Assembly: GCA_028456385.1 (NCBI GenBank)
Contig: JALNQF010000465.1
Coordinates: 1 to 28,437 of the forward strand
Length of the DNA: 28,437 nucleotides
Direction of reading: 5' to 3'
DNA from: Ophiosphaerella korrae
Taxonomy: Eukaryota > Ascomycota > Dothideomycetes > Pleosporales > Phaeosphaeriaceae
The notes beneath the pieces are model-generated. The model had not been told where the DNA came from. It did not search any database and saw only the letters and a list, made by a program, of their open reading frames with translations. Below, in pieces: positions 1 to 8,511 of this stretch. The position numbers and the translations under genes were made by a program. Position 1 is the first letter of the stretch, and the number at the start of each line of letters is the position of its first letter.

Positions 1-87
1 ATATAAGTAGCCCAGCTCAGATAGCTCTTCAATCAATGATCATCTCCCACTCATTCCTGAGCTCGCATCTCGCAACACAAATAACTT
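1..87 (+). promoter_or_regulatory. Non-RIPed flank, promoter/5'-UTR-like
   Basis: This is the only stretch of the window with normal base composition: about 11 CA and 2 TG dinucleotides in 87 bp, against almost none in the kilobase-scale regions that follow. It opens with a TATA-like ATATAAG at 1-7, followed by a C/T-rich, CA-rich sequence at about 28-80. That is the usual look of a fungal core promoter and 5' untranslated region. No coding frame is recognised. The sequence stops abruptly where the RIPed retrotransposon Z begins at about 88. If it is a promoter, the gene body has been cut away or displaced by the repeat block. The promoter reading is inference from composition and a single TATA-like box; the composition boundary is directly visible. 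Confidence 0.35.
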
Positions 88-490
88 AGTTTAAAATTAG
101 ACTACGTTAAGATAAGACTATATAAGATTAAAAGAGAAGTTACACTAGTTATATTTAAACTAAAACTACTAAATAAAATAAAGATACACCTAACCTTTTA
201 CGTAGCGCTACTTAAGATAGTACTATAGAACGTAAAACTACTAGTGTATAAAGTAGATATGTATAGAGAATAGGAAGAATAAGAAGTTAAGAAAATCTTA
301 GTATACTAGTTCTATAATAGTAGAAACTACTACCTAGTAGAATAGATAGGTATAGATAAGAAAAGATAACTATAGGAAAAAATATAGGAACTAGAAGATA
401 ATCTTAACTACTCTAAGAAATTAGAAGAGTTCTAAAATCAAAACCCTCTAGAACGCCTAGTAGCAAACTAAGAGAATTAACATTACTAAT
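88..490 (+). pseudogene. Z pol 3' end: integrase C-terminus and chromodomain
   Basis: This is a RIP-killed end of the Gag-Pol polyprotein. At about 112-144 the frame reads IRLYKIKREV, matching the GPY/F module of chromovirus integrases with Gly-Pro changed to Arg-Leu. It continues into the usual 'H-P-x-F-H-V-S-L-L' stretch, here read as FYVALL at about 197-215. A chromodomain follows at about 255-440: acidic-residue-rich EEQEVKKIL, then YYLVE-stop-IG where the family has YLVKWKGY (Trp TGG is now stop TAG). In this family the chromodomain directs integration by binding modified histone H3. The last part (404-490) overlaps the antisense frame on the other strand. Several in-frame stops come from former Gln and Trp codons, so no product can be made. 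Confidence 0.85.
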
Positions 491-965
491 AATAGATAGA
501 GAGATAATAGAGACGTCTAGCGTAGGACCTACTATAGCAACACTAAACGCTTTATCTAGATCTAGCTTAGCTTCTAGAGCTACTAACTACTTAGCTAATT
601 TCTTATTATTTAAGGCCTTTATCTTACAAAGATAAGAGAGATAAGCTTAATTCTTTACTAGCTTACTCTACGTAAGCTCCTAAATACGCTTGTGCTTAGC
701 TTTAGCCTCTATAATTTAAGATAGTAATTTCTCTTAAGTCTAGTTAATAGCTTTCCCTATTATTATTAAGCCTAAATATAAGAATAAGCGTAATAAATAT
801 ATACTTAGAAAGAAAAACACTAGATACGTTATAAGAACTATACATATTCGCGTAAATATATACCTTATAAGCCCTACTATTATTTATAGAAATAATATAA
901 AGAAGAGACTTAGGGTTTAACTTAAGAGAAGTATAACAAGAATAAGGAAATATTTTAACACTATT
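404..965 (-). pseudogene. Antisense tail ORF of Z (Cys-rich then helical), decayed
   Basis: Read on the minus strand, opposite to pol. The upstream part (about 965-755) contains NSVKIF and then a motif at 875-828, AYKVYIYANMYSSYN, in which most Tyr probably replace Cys (TGY to TAY by RIP). The downstream part (751-404) begins AINWT and runs through a Lys/Glu/Leu-rich, probably helical segment (KIKALNNKK, LEAKLDLDKA) to the C-terminus LEGFDFRTLLIS. The stop lies at about 404-406, inside the region that encodes the chromodomain end on the other strand. The two parts are in different frames. Nearly all in-frame stops are TAA/TAG, as expected from Gln and Trp. The same words recur in the B and E copies. 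Function unknown. The layout reminds me of Cys-rich plus coiled-coil hypothetical proteins of filamentous fungi, but that is from memory only. Confidence 0.55.
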
Positions 966-1100
966 ATATAATACATAATTAGCAAGAAGATAGTAATAAC
1001 GCGTAGATAAAATAGGTATTAGAGAGGATAAAGAACTCTACATTAATAAAGAAACTAGGTTAATAACCTTAGCTCTAGGATAGACAAACTAAGGTCTACC

Positions 1101-1115
1101 TAAAAGAAGAGATAG
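1101..1115 (+). other. Polypurine tract of Z
   Basis: The purine run AAAAGAAGAGATAG sits directly before the 3' LTR start at 1116. This is the position and composition of the plus-strand DNA primer of LTR retrotransposons. The matching tracts in B (17820-17834) and E (18514-18529, minus strand) are AGAAGAGGAGATAG and AGAGAGGAGAATAG, so the element is conserved in the family. Confidence 0.75.
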
Positions 1116-1545
1116 TGTTATAGGTATAATAGAAGAAATTAAGATAGAACTAATTAGTCTTAGTCTAGGCGCTAACAAAGTATAGGACGAGTAGAGTAAC
1201 AACTTTAATTAGGAAACTACGCATAATTAGGATACCTAGAGTAATCTATAATCTATAGACTCTTAGTAGTAGTAGATTATAGATTAAGCTAATCTATAAT
1301 CTATTAATCTTAGTAAATATAGATTATAGATTATAGTAAGTATATAGTTATTAGTAATATATATTATTAGGATAGTATTAGTAATTTAATCCTTTAACTA
1401 TAGAACGCTAATATAAGATAGTTATAAAATATCTTCTATTATTTATAGTTATTATAGATTACCTCTAAGCTTTTACTATTACTTTGTAATCTACTAACCC
1501 CCTTTAAGATAGGTACCTATAGTTAATAATAGGAGGCCTATTATA
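1116..1545 (+). repeat. 3' LTR of Z, family 1 (430 bp)
   Basis: Starts TGTTATAGG, still with the canonical TG, and ends GGCCTATTATA, where the final CA has become TA. It is the reverse complement of the LTRs of D, E and F as written on the plus strand, so Z and D lie in opposite orientations. At 1241-1337 it carries a central module built from TAATCTATAATCTAT words and their inverted copies TAGATTATAGATTA. The family 1 LTRs with another module (E, F) lack this block while sharing both flanks. Confidence 0.85.
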
Positions 1546-2130
1546 TATCTAGTTTTATAAAGATTCTTACTTTCTATAGTCTATCTTATATTACGTCTAT
1601 TTATAGTAAGAGATATTAGTTCTTACTTATAATTACGTTAGTTTTTCTAAAGTCTATATAAAGTCTTTTATTACTTATTTTCTTTTTATCTATAAATATA
1701 AGTCTATATACTACTAAGGACTTAGATTCCTATATCTATCTTTTCTTTAGTGCGTTTTTAATAAACGTTTATTTAATCTTAGATTCTTCTTCTATTTTTC
1801 TATAAACTAGGCTCTATTCTATGTCTTTATCTTCTTTTAGATTTATTACTAAATCCTATAGTTAATATTCTAGAAGGTAATCTTTAGGTTCTATAAGCTA
1901 TTTTTCCTATTTCTTATATTCTTCTAGGAATTCTCCTTTATATATAGCTATATTAGCTTTTAATATTTCTTTCTTAAAGTAGCTAATTTTCTCTATTCTC
2001 TAATTAATTCTTAGGTTAGTTATTTATAACTATAGTATTCCTAGTATTATATCTTATTTATTATTAATTATTGTTATATCTATAACTATATTCTTAATTA
2101 TTATCTTTTTTAGTTCTAGTGTAGAAGGTA
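1546..2130 (-). pseudogene. D reverse transcriptase, N-terminal part
   Basis: Minus-strand RT fingers of a Ty3/Gypsy polymerase, RIPed. It covers the region upstream of the first catalytic block and stops at 1546 with the start of the diagnostic F-x-KLD block (rc of CTAGTTTTATAAAGA). The YLDD block and everything after it are missing because Z interrupts here. The homologous stretch is complete in E (21630-22480) and B (7640-8506). Many former Gln and Trp codons are stops. Confidence 0.75.
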
Positions 2131-2169
2131 TTATCTTAAACCTTATAGGTTCCTAGAATAGTTTTCCTT

Positions 2170-2360
2170 TAATTATACTTAGTTATTAAGAGTACTTCTT
2201 TATAGTATAGGTTATTTCTTAGCTTTCTATAAACTTCTTTAATATAAAGTTTTTTGTAGCTCTACTATTAATTATTAATTATATTTTCTTTCTTTAATAA
2301 GTACTTATCTTTATAATATATAAGCCTTTTATACCTTTTAGCCTTTCTTACTTTAGTATT
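2170..2360 (-). pseudogene. D retropepsin-like protease
   Basis: Aspartic protease of the Gag-Pol polyprotein, which in the family matures Gag and Pol in the virus-like particle. The active-site block at 2258-2269 reads Asn-Ser-Arg-Ala followed by Thr-Lys-Asn, where the family has Asp-Ser-Gly-Ala-Thr. The catalytic Asp is Asn and the flap-supporting Gly is Arg, both single G-to-A changes. E has the same NSRA at 22796-22807, and B is further decayed (NSKA-Ile). The gap of about 1.1 kb between the zinc knuckles and this block is filled with recognisable but stop-ridden sequence of the same frame family; I cannot assign a domain to it. Confidence 0.7.
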
Positions 2361-3249
2361 TTTATAAATTATCTATCTTCTTAAGGCTATAGCCCTATTT
2401 TAAGTTTATATTCTTTATATTTTAGATATTTATTATACTTGTATTTATACTATAGTCTTTCTTAGACGTATTTCTTAGATAGTTTTAGTCTAGGCCTTAT
2501 TACTACGTAACTTTCTTTAGGTATTATTTCCTATCCTTAGATATCTTCTACTAGAATTACTTTTATATAGTTATAGCCTCTTCTTCTTATAAGCTATACT
2601 TTGTTATTTACTTTAGAGTTTCTATATATTATATAATTCTTCTCTAGGTATAATGTCTATAATACTTTAAAATATACTAGGTACTTAAGGTCTATTATTT
2701 TGTTATCCCCTTCTTAGTAACTATTTATTCTAGGTTTTATATTTATTAAGACGTAGTATACTATTAGTATTTATAGTATATAAGCTTTATTAATCTATTA
2801 CGTTTTTCTTATAAGGTACTACTATTCCTTTTATATAAGTATTCTTCCTACTATAACTATATATTACTTTATCTATTCTTAAAATAGTATAAACTTTATT
2901 TCTTTAGGATTACGTTCTTTCTAGTCTTTATACGCTTCCTTTATACTTATAACTAGTAAGTATTTCTAAATAAATTTCTATTCTTTATTTTATTCCTCTA
3001 TATCTATTATTGTATAGCTATTATAGCTATATATATCTAGCTAGGCGTACTTTATACCTTTTATACTAACCTATCTTTTACTTTCTTATAGTCTTTTAGA
3101 AGAAGCTATAGTAGTCTCTTTATCTAGTACTAATCCTTTAGCCTAGATTAATAGGGTCTAGGGCTCTTTTTCTTCTAAGTCTTCTATTAGTAGGTCTATT
3201 ATATACGCTGTTTCTTCTAGCTATACTTTTATTCTTTCTTTTATTACTA

Positions 3250-4515
3250 CTACTCTATTCTTTTATAAGAACTATCTTACTCTCTATTTACTAGAAAGAT
3301 ATATATAGTAGTTGTCTTTATAATAAAAGGTCTAATAGAGTATTATATATTATATTTCTTTACTCCTAGCTACCTTTTTCTAAGGTTTAGCCTATACTTA
3401 TAGTATTTCTTTCTTTTTCTCTATTATCTTTAACTAAGTTTCTTTATCTTTTTTATAGTCTTTACTTTTATATTCTTTTATATAGTGTCCTAGTTTTCTA
3501 TATTTATAATATACTATATCCTTTTTCTTCTTTAATTAGTAGTCTTTTGCGTAGTAGCCTTTCTTACTATAGTTAAAATACGTAAAGTCTTTATTTTTCT
3601 TTCTTCTTCTATCTTTGTTTACGTTAAGGATTATAGGGTCTCTAGTATCCTAGTTTCTAGTTTAGCTACTATACTTATTCTTTTTCTATTCTTAAAAGTT
3701 GTTGTTAATTTAGATTACTTATTATTTTAGGGCTTTTAGTGTTCTAGGTTTCTCTATATATATTATTTTATATTAAATTTTTACGTTTAGTCTTTATTTA
3801 AATTGTAATATAAGGGCTAATTTATTCTATTCTATATTTTAACTTAGTTATTTAAATTATAATATATATTCTAGAATACTCTTGTTCTATATAAGCCTTT
3901 TAAGTTTCTCTTTAGCTTGTTAGGTAATATCTATATCTCTAAATACTACTCTTATTTATTTAGTAAAGTATTTATAACTTCTAAAAATAGCTTTAGTTTT
4001 ATCTTTTTAGGTTATTAGAGAATACGTTGTATAATCTATCTAGTAGGGCTTGTACTATCTTATTACGTCTTCTTTAAGGTATAGTCTAATATATATTACC
4101 TTCTTTTCTTCTATATTAAAGTATAGTACTTATATATCTATCTAGAGTTATACTAACGCTATAAAGGGTCTTAATTTCTCCCTTATTTTATTAAACTTTT
4201 TAAGAATAGGTATCTTAAGTAGTTTCTTTGTTATACTTATTTCTAGTTATTAGGTAATTAGCTCTATCTAGTTCTAGCTTTTAATAATAGCTTTAATTTA
4301 TACTTTATTCTATTTTAAGTAATCTTGTAGTTCCTTATTCTACGTTTCTAATACTTTAATTACTATCTTTATATCTTCTTTATTATTAATTAACTTATTT
4401 ATACAATCCTTAATTATTTCCTATATAGTACTATCTAACTTATAACTACTCCTAGGGGCTTTACTTATTAAACTTTTTACTATTATATTAGCTAGACTAT
4501 ACGCTACTTATACTT
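3250..4515 (-). pseudogene. D gag with two CCHC zinc knuckles
   Basis: Capsid/nucleocapsid gene, read on the minus strand from about 4515. The N-terminal 250 codons are long, helical and Lys/Glu/Leu-rich, as in Gypsy Gag capsid domains. Two zinc knuckles follow at about 3583-3475: YFNYSKKGYYAKDY and YYKYRKLGHYIKEY. With Tyr read back as Cys (and Tyr as His in the first) these are C-x2-C-x4-H-x4-C boxes; the second still keeps its His. The knuckles bind the genomic RNA during packaging. Stops are scattered and come from Gln and Trp codons. The initiator Met cannot be fixed because ATG is destroyed by RIP. Gag starts about 30 bp inside the 5' LTR edge. Confidence 0.8.
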
Positions 4516-4526
4516 TACTTCTTGTA

Positions 4527-4544
4527 ATAACTAAATTAGTAAGG
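4527..4544 (-). other. Putative primer-binding site of D
   Basis: The 18 bases between the D 5' LTR and gag read CCTTACTAATTTAGTTAT on the minus strand. The same position in E (25027-25010) reads CTTTACTAATTTAGTTAT, so the site is conserved. It does not begin with the TGG that fits an ordinary tRNA 3' CCA end. RIP or a non-standard (for example half-tRNA or self-priming) mechanism could explain this; which one cannot be decided here. Confidence 0.4.
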
Positions 4545-4973
4545 TGTTATAGGCTTACTAGGGTTAACTTCCTAATAGCCTAAAGAGAGTTAGTAGATTA
4601 CAAGGTAATAGTAAAAGCTTATATTATAATCTATAATAACTATAAATAATAGAAGATGTTTTATATCTATCTTGTATTAGCGTTTTATAGTTAAGAAATT
4701 AAATTACTAATACTATCTTAATAATGCGCGTCGCTACTAACTATATACTTGTCCTAATCTATTAATCTATTACTACTAAAAATAATAGATTGTAGATTAC
4801 CTTAATCTATAATCTATTAACACTAAGAGTCTATAGATTATAGATTACTCTAAGTATCTTAATTATGTGTAGTTTTCTAATTAAGTTTATATTCTTTGTG
4901 TTTGTAAGAACTTAATCCTTTAGTTATAAGGCTAATTAGTTCTATCTATATTTCTCTTGTTACTATTATAATA
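4545..4973 (-). repeat. 5' LTR of D, family 1 (429 bp)
   Basis: On the plus strand it runs from TGTTATAGGC to TATTATAATA. Because D is on the minus strand, this LTR feeds into gag at 4515. The middle (4754-4848) has the TAATCTATAATCTAT inverted-repeat module, shared with Z and, in degraded form, with B. It is followed without a gap by the B leader, which marks the insertion junction. Confidence 0.85.
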
Positions 4974-4980
4974 TATTATA

Positions 4981-6120
4981 AGAAGTAAAGTATAAGTAGC
5001 GTATAGTCTAGCTAATACAATAGTAGAAAGTTTAACTAAATAAGTAGCTAAAGTACTTCTAAGTAGTTATAAATTAGATAATATAGTATAGAAAGTAATT
5101 AGAGATTATATAAATAACTTAATCTTAGAAAAAAAAGATATAAAAATAGTAATTAATACTCTAGAAATATAGAATAAAGAACTATAAGACTATTTAAAGT
5201 AAAATAAAGTATAAATTAAAGCTATTATTAAAGAATAAAACTAGATAGAATTAATTACCTAAAGACTAGAGATAAGTATAATAAAGAAACTACTTAAAAT
5301 ACCTATACTTAAGAAGTTTAATAAGATAAAAGAAAACTTAAAACTCTTTATAGTAGTAGTATAGCTATAAATAGATATATAAGTACTATACTTTAATATA
5401 AAAGAAAAAAAGTAATATATATTAGAATATACTTTAAAAGAGATATAATAAGATAGTTTAAACCTTACTAAATAGATTATACTATATACGCCCTAATAAT
5501 ATAAAAGGATAAAACTAAAGCTATCTTTAGAAGTTATAAATACTTTACTAAATAAATAAGAGTAGTATTTAAAGATATAGATATTACCTAATAAGTAAAA
5601 GAAAGGCTTAAAAGGCTTATATAAAGTAAGAGTATTTCTAAATATATATTATAATTTAAATAATTATTATAAAATATAAAATAAAATAAAGTATCCTTAA
5701 TATTATAATTTAAATAAAGATTAAATACAAAAATTAAATATAAAATAATATATATAGAGAAACCTAAGATACTAGAAGTTCTAAAATAATAGGTAATATA
5801 AATTAATAATAATCTTTAAGAATAGAAAAAGAATAAGTATAGAAGCTAACCTAGAAACTAGGATATTAGAGACCTTATTATCCTTAATACTAATAAGGAT
5901 AAAAAAAAAATAAAAATAAAAACTTTATATACTTTAGCTATAGTAAGAAAGGCTACTACTTAAAAGACTATTAATCTAAATAAAAGAAGAATATAGTATA
6001 TTATAAGTATAAGAAACTAAAATACTTTATAAAAGATTATAGAAGTAAAAACTATAAAAAAGATAAAGAAGCTTAGTTAAAAACAATAGAAGGTAAAAAG
6101 GAAGTACTAAAAGTATAGGC
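4981..6120 (+). pseudogene. B gag with two zinc knuckles
   Basis: Plus-strand copy of the same Gag as D: the start region at 4981-5100 lines up codon by codon with D 4515-4400. The capsid-like helical region is followed by two CCHC boxes at 5930-6040, reading YFSYSKKGYYLKDY and YYKYKKLKYFIKDY, with all Cys and both His converted to Tyr or Phe-like residues. Frequent TAA/TAG codons mark former Gln and Trp. The copy is more degraded than D: the second box has also lost its Gly (Gly to Lys). From 6120 to about 7080 lies the same linker as in D, without an assignable domain. Confidence 0.8.
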
Positions 6121-7079
6121 TAAACTTTAAAAGAAAGTAGCTAGGAGTAAAGAATTATAATATATAATACTTTACTAGACTTTTTATTATAAAGATAACT
6201 ACTATATATATCTTTTTAGTAAATAGAGAGTAAGATAGTTCTTATAAAAGAATAGAGTAGTAGTAATAAAAGAAAAAATATAAGTATAGCTTAAAGAAAT
6301 AAAATGTATAATAGACCTACTAATAGAAGACTTAGAAGAAGAAGAGCTCTAGATTCTATTAATCTAAGCTAAAGAACTAGTACTAGATAAAGAGACTACT
6401 ATAGCTTTCTTTAAAGAACTATAAAAAAGTAAAATATAAACTAATATAAAAAGTATAGAATATACCTAGTTAAAAATATATAGCTATAATAGCTATATAA
6501 TAATAGATATAAAAGAATAAAATAAATAATAAAAGTTTATTTAGAAATACTTACTAGTTATAAGTATAGAGAGAGCGTATAAAGACTAAAAAGAACGTAA
6601 TCTTAAAAAAATATAGTTTATACTATTTTAAGAATAGATAAAGTAATATATAGTTATAGTAAGAAGAATACCTATATAAAGAGAATAGTAATACTTTATA
6701 AAAAAAAATATAATAGATTAATAAAGCTTATATACTAAGAGTACTAGTAGTATACTATATTCTAATAGAAAAAATACCTAGAAAAGATAAATACTAAGAA
6801 GGAGATAACAAAATAATAGATCTAAAACATCTAGTATACTTTAAAGTATTATAGTTATTATACTTAGATAAGAATTATATTATATATAAGAACTCTAAAG
6901 TAAATAATAGTATATAACTTATATAAAGAAAGGTTATAACTATATAAAAGTAATTCTAGTAAAAGATATCTAAGGATAGGAAATAATACTAAAAGAAGGA
7001 TATATAGTAGTAAGGCTAAGACCTAAGTTATCTAAGAAATATATTCTAAGAAGATTATAGTATAAATATAGATAATTTA

Positions 7080-7320
7080 TAAAATTACTTAAGTAAAAAT
7101 AGCTAAAAGGTATAAGAAGCCTATATATTATAAAAATAAGTATATACTAAAAAAAGAAAGTATAATTAATAATTAATAGTAAAGCTATAAAAAACTTTAT
7201 ATTAAAGAAGTTTATAGAAATATAAAGAATATATTATATAATAAAAAAATATCCTTAATAACTAAGTTTAATTAAAAGAAAACTATTCTAAGAGCTTATT
7301 AGGTTTAAAATAGTTTTCTC
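7080..7320 (+). pseudogene. B retropepsin-like protease
   Basis: The active-site block lies at 7175-7186 and reads Asn-Ser-Lys-Ala-Ile-Lys-Asn-Phe-Ile where the family has Asp-Ser-Gly-Ala-Thr-x-Asn-Phe-Ile. Both catalytic Asp and Gly are lost by G-to-A changes, and Thr to Ile is the ACA-to-ATA change expected of RIP. Frame and spacing match D and E. Confidence 0.7.
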
Positions 7321-7639
7321 TATACTAGAACTAGAAGAGATAATAATTAAGAATATAGTTATAGATATAATAATAATTAAAAATAAATAAGATATAATTC
7401 TAGAAATACTATAGTTATAGATAACTAACCTATATATTAATTAGAGAATAGGAAAAATTAGCTACTATAAGATAAATATATTAAAAGCTAATATAGATAC
7501 TTATAAAGGAGAATTTCTAGAAGAATATAAGAAATAGGAGAAATAGCTTATAAAACCTAAAGATTACCTTCTAGAATACTAGCTATAGGACTTAGTAATA
7601 GACTTAGAAGAAGAAAAGAATATAAGATAGAGCCTAGTT

Positions 7640-8506
7640 TATAGAAATATAAAAAAAGAATCTAAAATTAAATAAGTATTTATTAAAAACGTAATAAAAA
7701 AAATATATATATATAAGAATCTAAATCTTTAGTAGTATATAGACTTATATTTATAAATAAAAAGAGAATAAATAATAAAAGACCTTATATAGACTTTAGA
7801 AAAACTAATATAATTATAAACAAGAACTAATATCCTTTACTATAAATAGATAAAATATAAGATAAACTATAAAAAGCTAAGATCTTTATAAAACTAGATA
7901 TCTAAAACGCCTACTACTAGATTAGAATTAAAGAAAGTAATAAATAGAAAATAGTATTTAGAACGTAATATAAACTATATAAATATTTAGTTATACTTTT
8001 TAGATTAATAAACGTACTAGTAGTATTTTAAAAAAGAATTAATATAGTACTAAGAAAGTACTTAGATATATTTACGTTTATATACCTAGATAATATCTTT
8101 ATATTCTTAGAAATAGAAGATAAACACGTATAATATATATACAAAGTACTAAAAAAGTTAGTAGAAAATAAACTATTTTTAAAAATAAAAAAATACAAAT
8201 TCTATATAAAAGAAATAGACTTCTTTAGATTTATTATTAAATAAGGAAAAATTAAAATTAACTCTAAAAAGATTAAGTTAATTAATAAATAGCTAATACT
8301 AAAGAACTTATAAGAAGTATAATAGTTTTATAAGTTAGTAAACTTTTATAAAAAGTTAATAGTAAAATAGTCTAAAGATATAGAACTAATAACTAAACTT
8401 ATAAAGAAAGATATACTATTTAAGTAGATAAAGGAATATAATAAAGTATTTAATAAGATTAAAAAAAAATTTATAAAAAACCTAGTTATTAGAATATATA
8501 ACCTAG
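7640..8506 (+). pseudogene. B reverse transcriptase
   Basis: Gypsy-type RT with blocks in order. PYIDFRKTN at about 7785-7812 stands for the VDYRxLN block. KAKIFTKLDI-stop-NAYYWI at about 7873-7925 is the FTKLDLxxAYxxIRI block. YLDNIFIF begins at 8083; its YLDN (8083-8094) is the YxDD catalytic box with the second Asp as Asn. FYKLVNFYKKLI at about 8326-8360 is the thumb (FLGxxNFYRRFI). The gene copies the element RNA into DNA in the particle. It is cut at 8506 by C and resumes at 15367 as RNase H in the same frame. Many TAG/TAA codons; inactive. Confidence 0.85.
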
Positions 8507-8511
8507 ACCTA
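8507..8511. repeat. Target-site duplication of C, left copy
   Basis: ACCTA lies before the C LTR at 8512, paired with ACTTA at 15362-15366 after the other LTR. The single C/T difference is a transition. Deleting C plus one copy restores an open B frame. Confidence 0.75.

Larger units (their letters stand above)
88..1545 (+). mobile_element. Z: 5'-truncated family 1 Ty3/Gypsy chromovirus
   Basis: This is the 3' end of a plus-oriented LTR retrotransposon: the C-terminal part of integrase, a chromodomain, a roughly 600-bp tail holding an antisense frame, a polypurine tract, and the 3' LTR. It lines up with the B copy at about 16860-18066. Its left end is missing and abuts non-RIPed sequence at about 88. 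Its right LTR end lies exactly inside the RT of the minus-strand element D: D resumes at 1546 with TATCTAG, which in the E copy is part of the unbroken RT word GATATCTAG. Z was therefore inserted into D, with TATCT (1546-1550) as the likely right target-site duplication. Z keeps more CA and CG than its neighbours, as expected for a younger insertion. Confidence 0.85.
1546..4973 (-). mobile_element. D: family 1 Ty3/Gypsy element, 3' part cut off by Z
   Basis: A minus-oriented element reading from its 5' LTR (4973-4545) through gag, protease and the start of RT, and stopping at 1546 where Z is inserted. Its remaining pol, tail and 3' LTR would lie beyond the window. At 4974 the sequence switches to the plus-oriented gag leader of B: B reads TATTATAAGAAGTAAAG where the intact leader of D (minus strand) reads TTATTACAAGAAGTAAAG. 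D was therefore inserted into the 5' leader of B, with TATTA (4974-4978) as the probable target-site duplication. D is less degraded than B: its protease site still has Ala-Thr and its gag frame has fewer stops. Confidence 0.85.

Noticed and set aside
743..760. Splice acceptor (ATTAAC-TAG) joining the two antisense frames in Z
   Set aside because: The AG is not kept in B at the same position and C has too short a linker; noted only as a possibility.
1546..4544. Possible independent gene cluster on the minus strand between two LTRs
   Set aside because: Zinc knuckles, protease block and RT match B and E codon by codon; it is element D.
4545..4973. LTR as the 5' LTR of B, which starts right next to it
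   Set aside because: Its orientation is opposite to that of B (compare the B 3' LTR at 17835) and it fits D; the B leader is broken at the junction.
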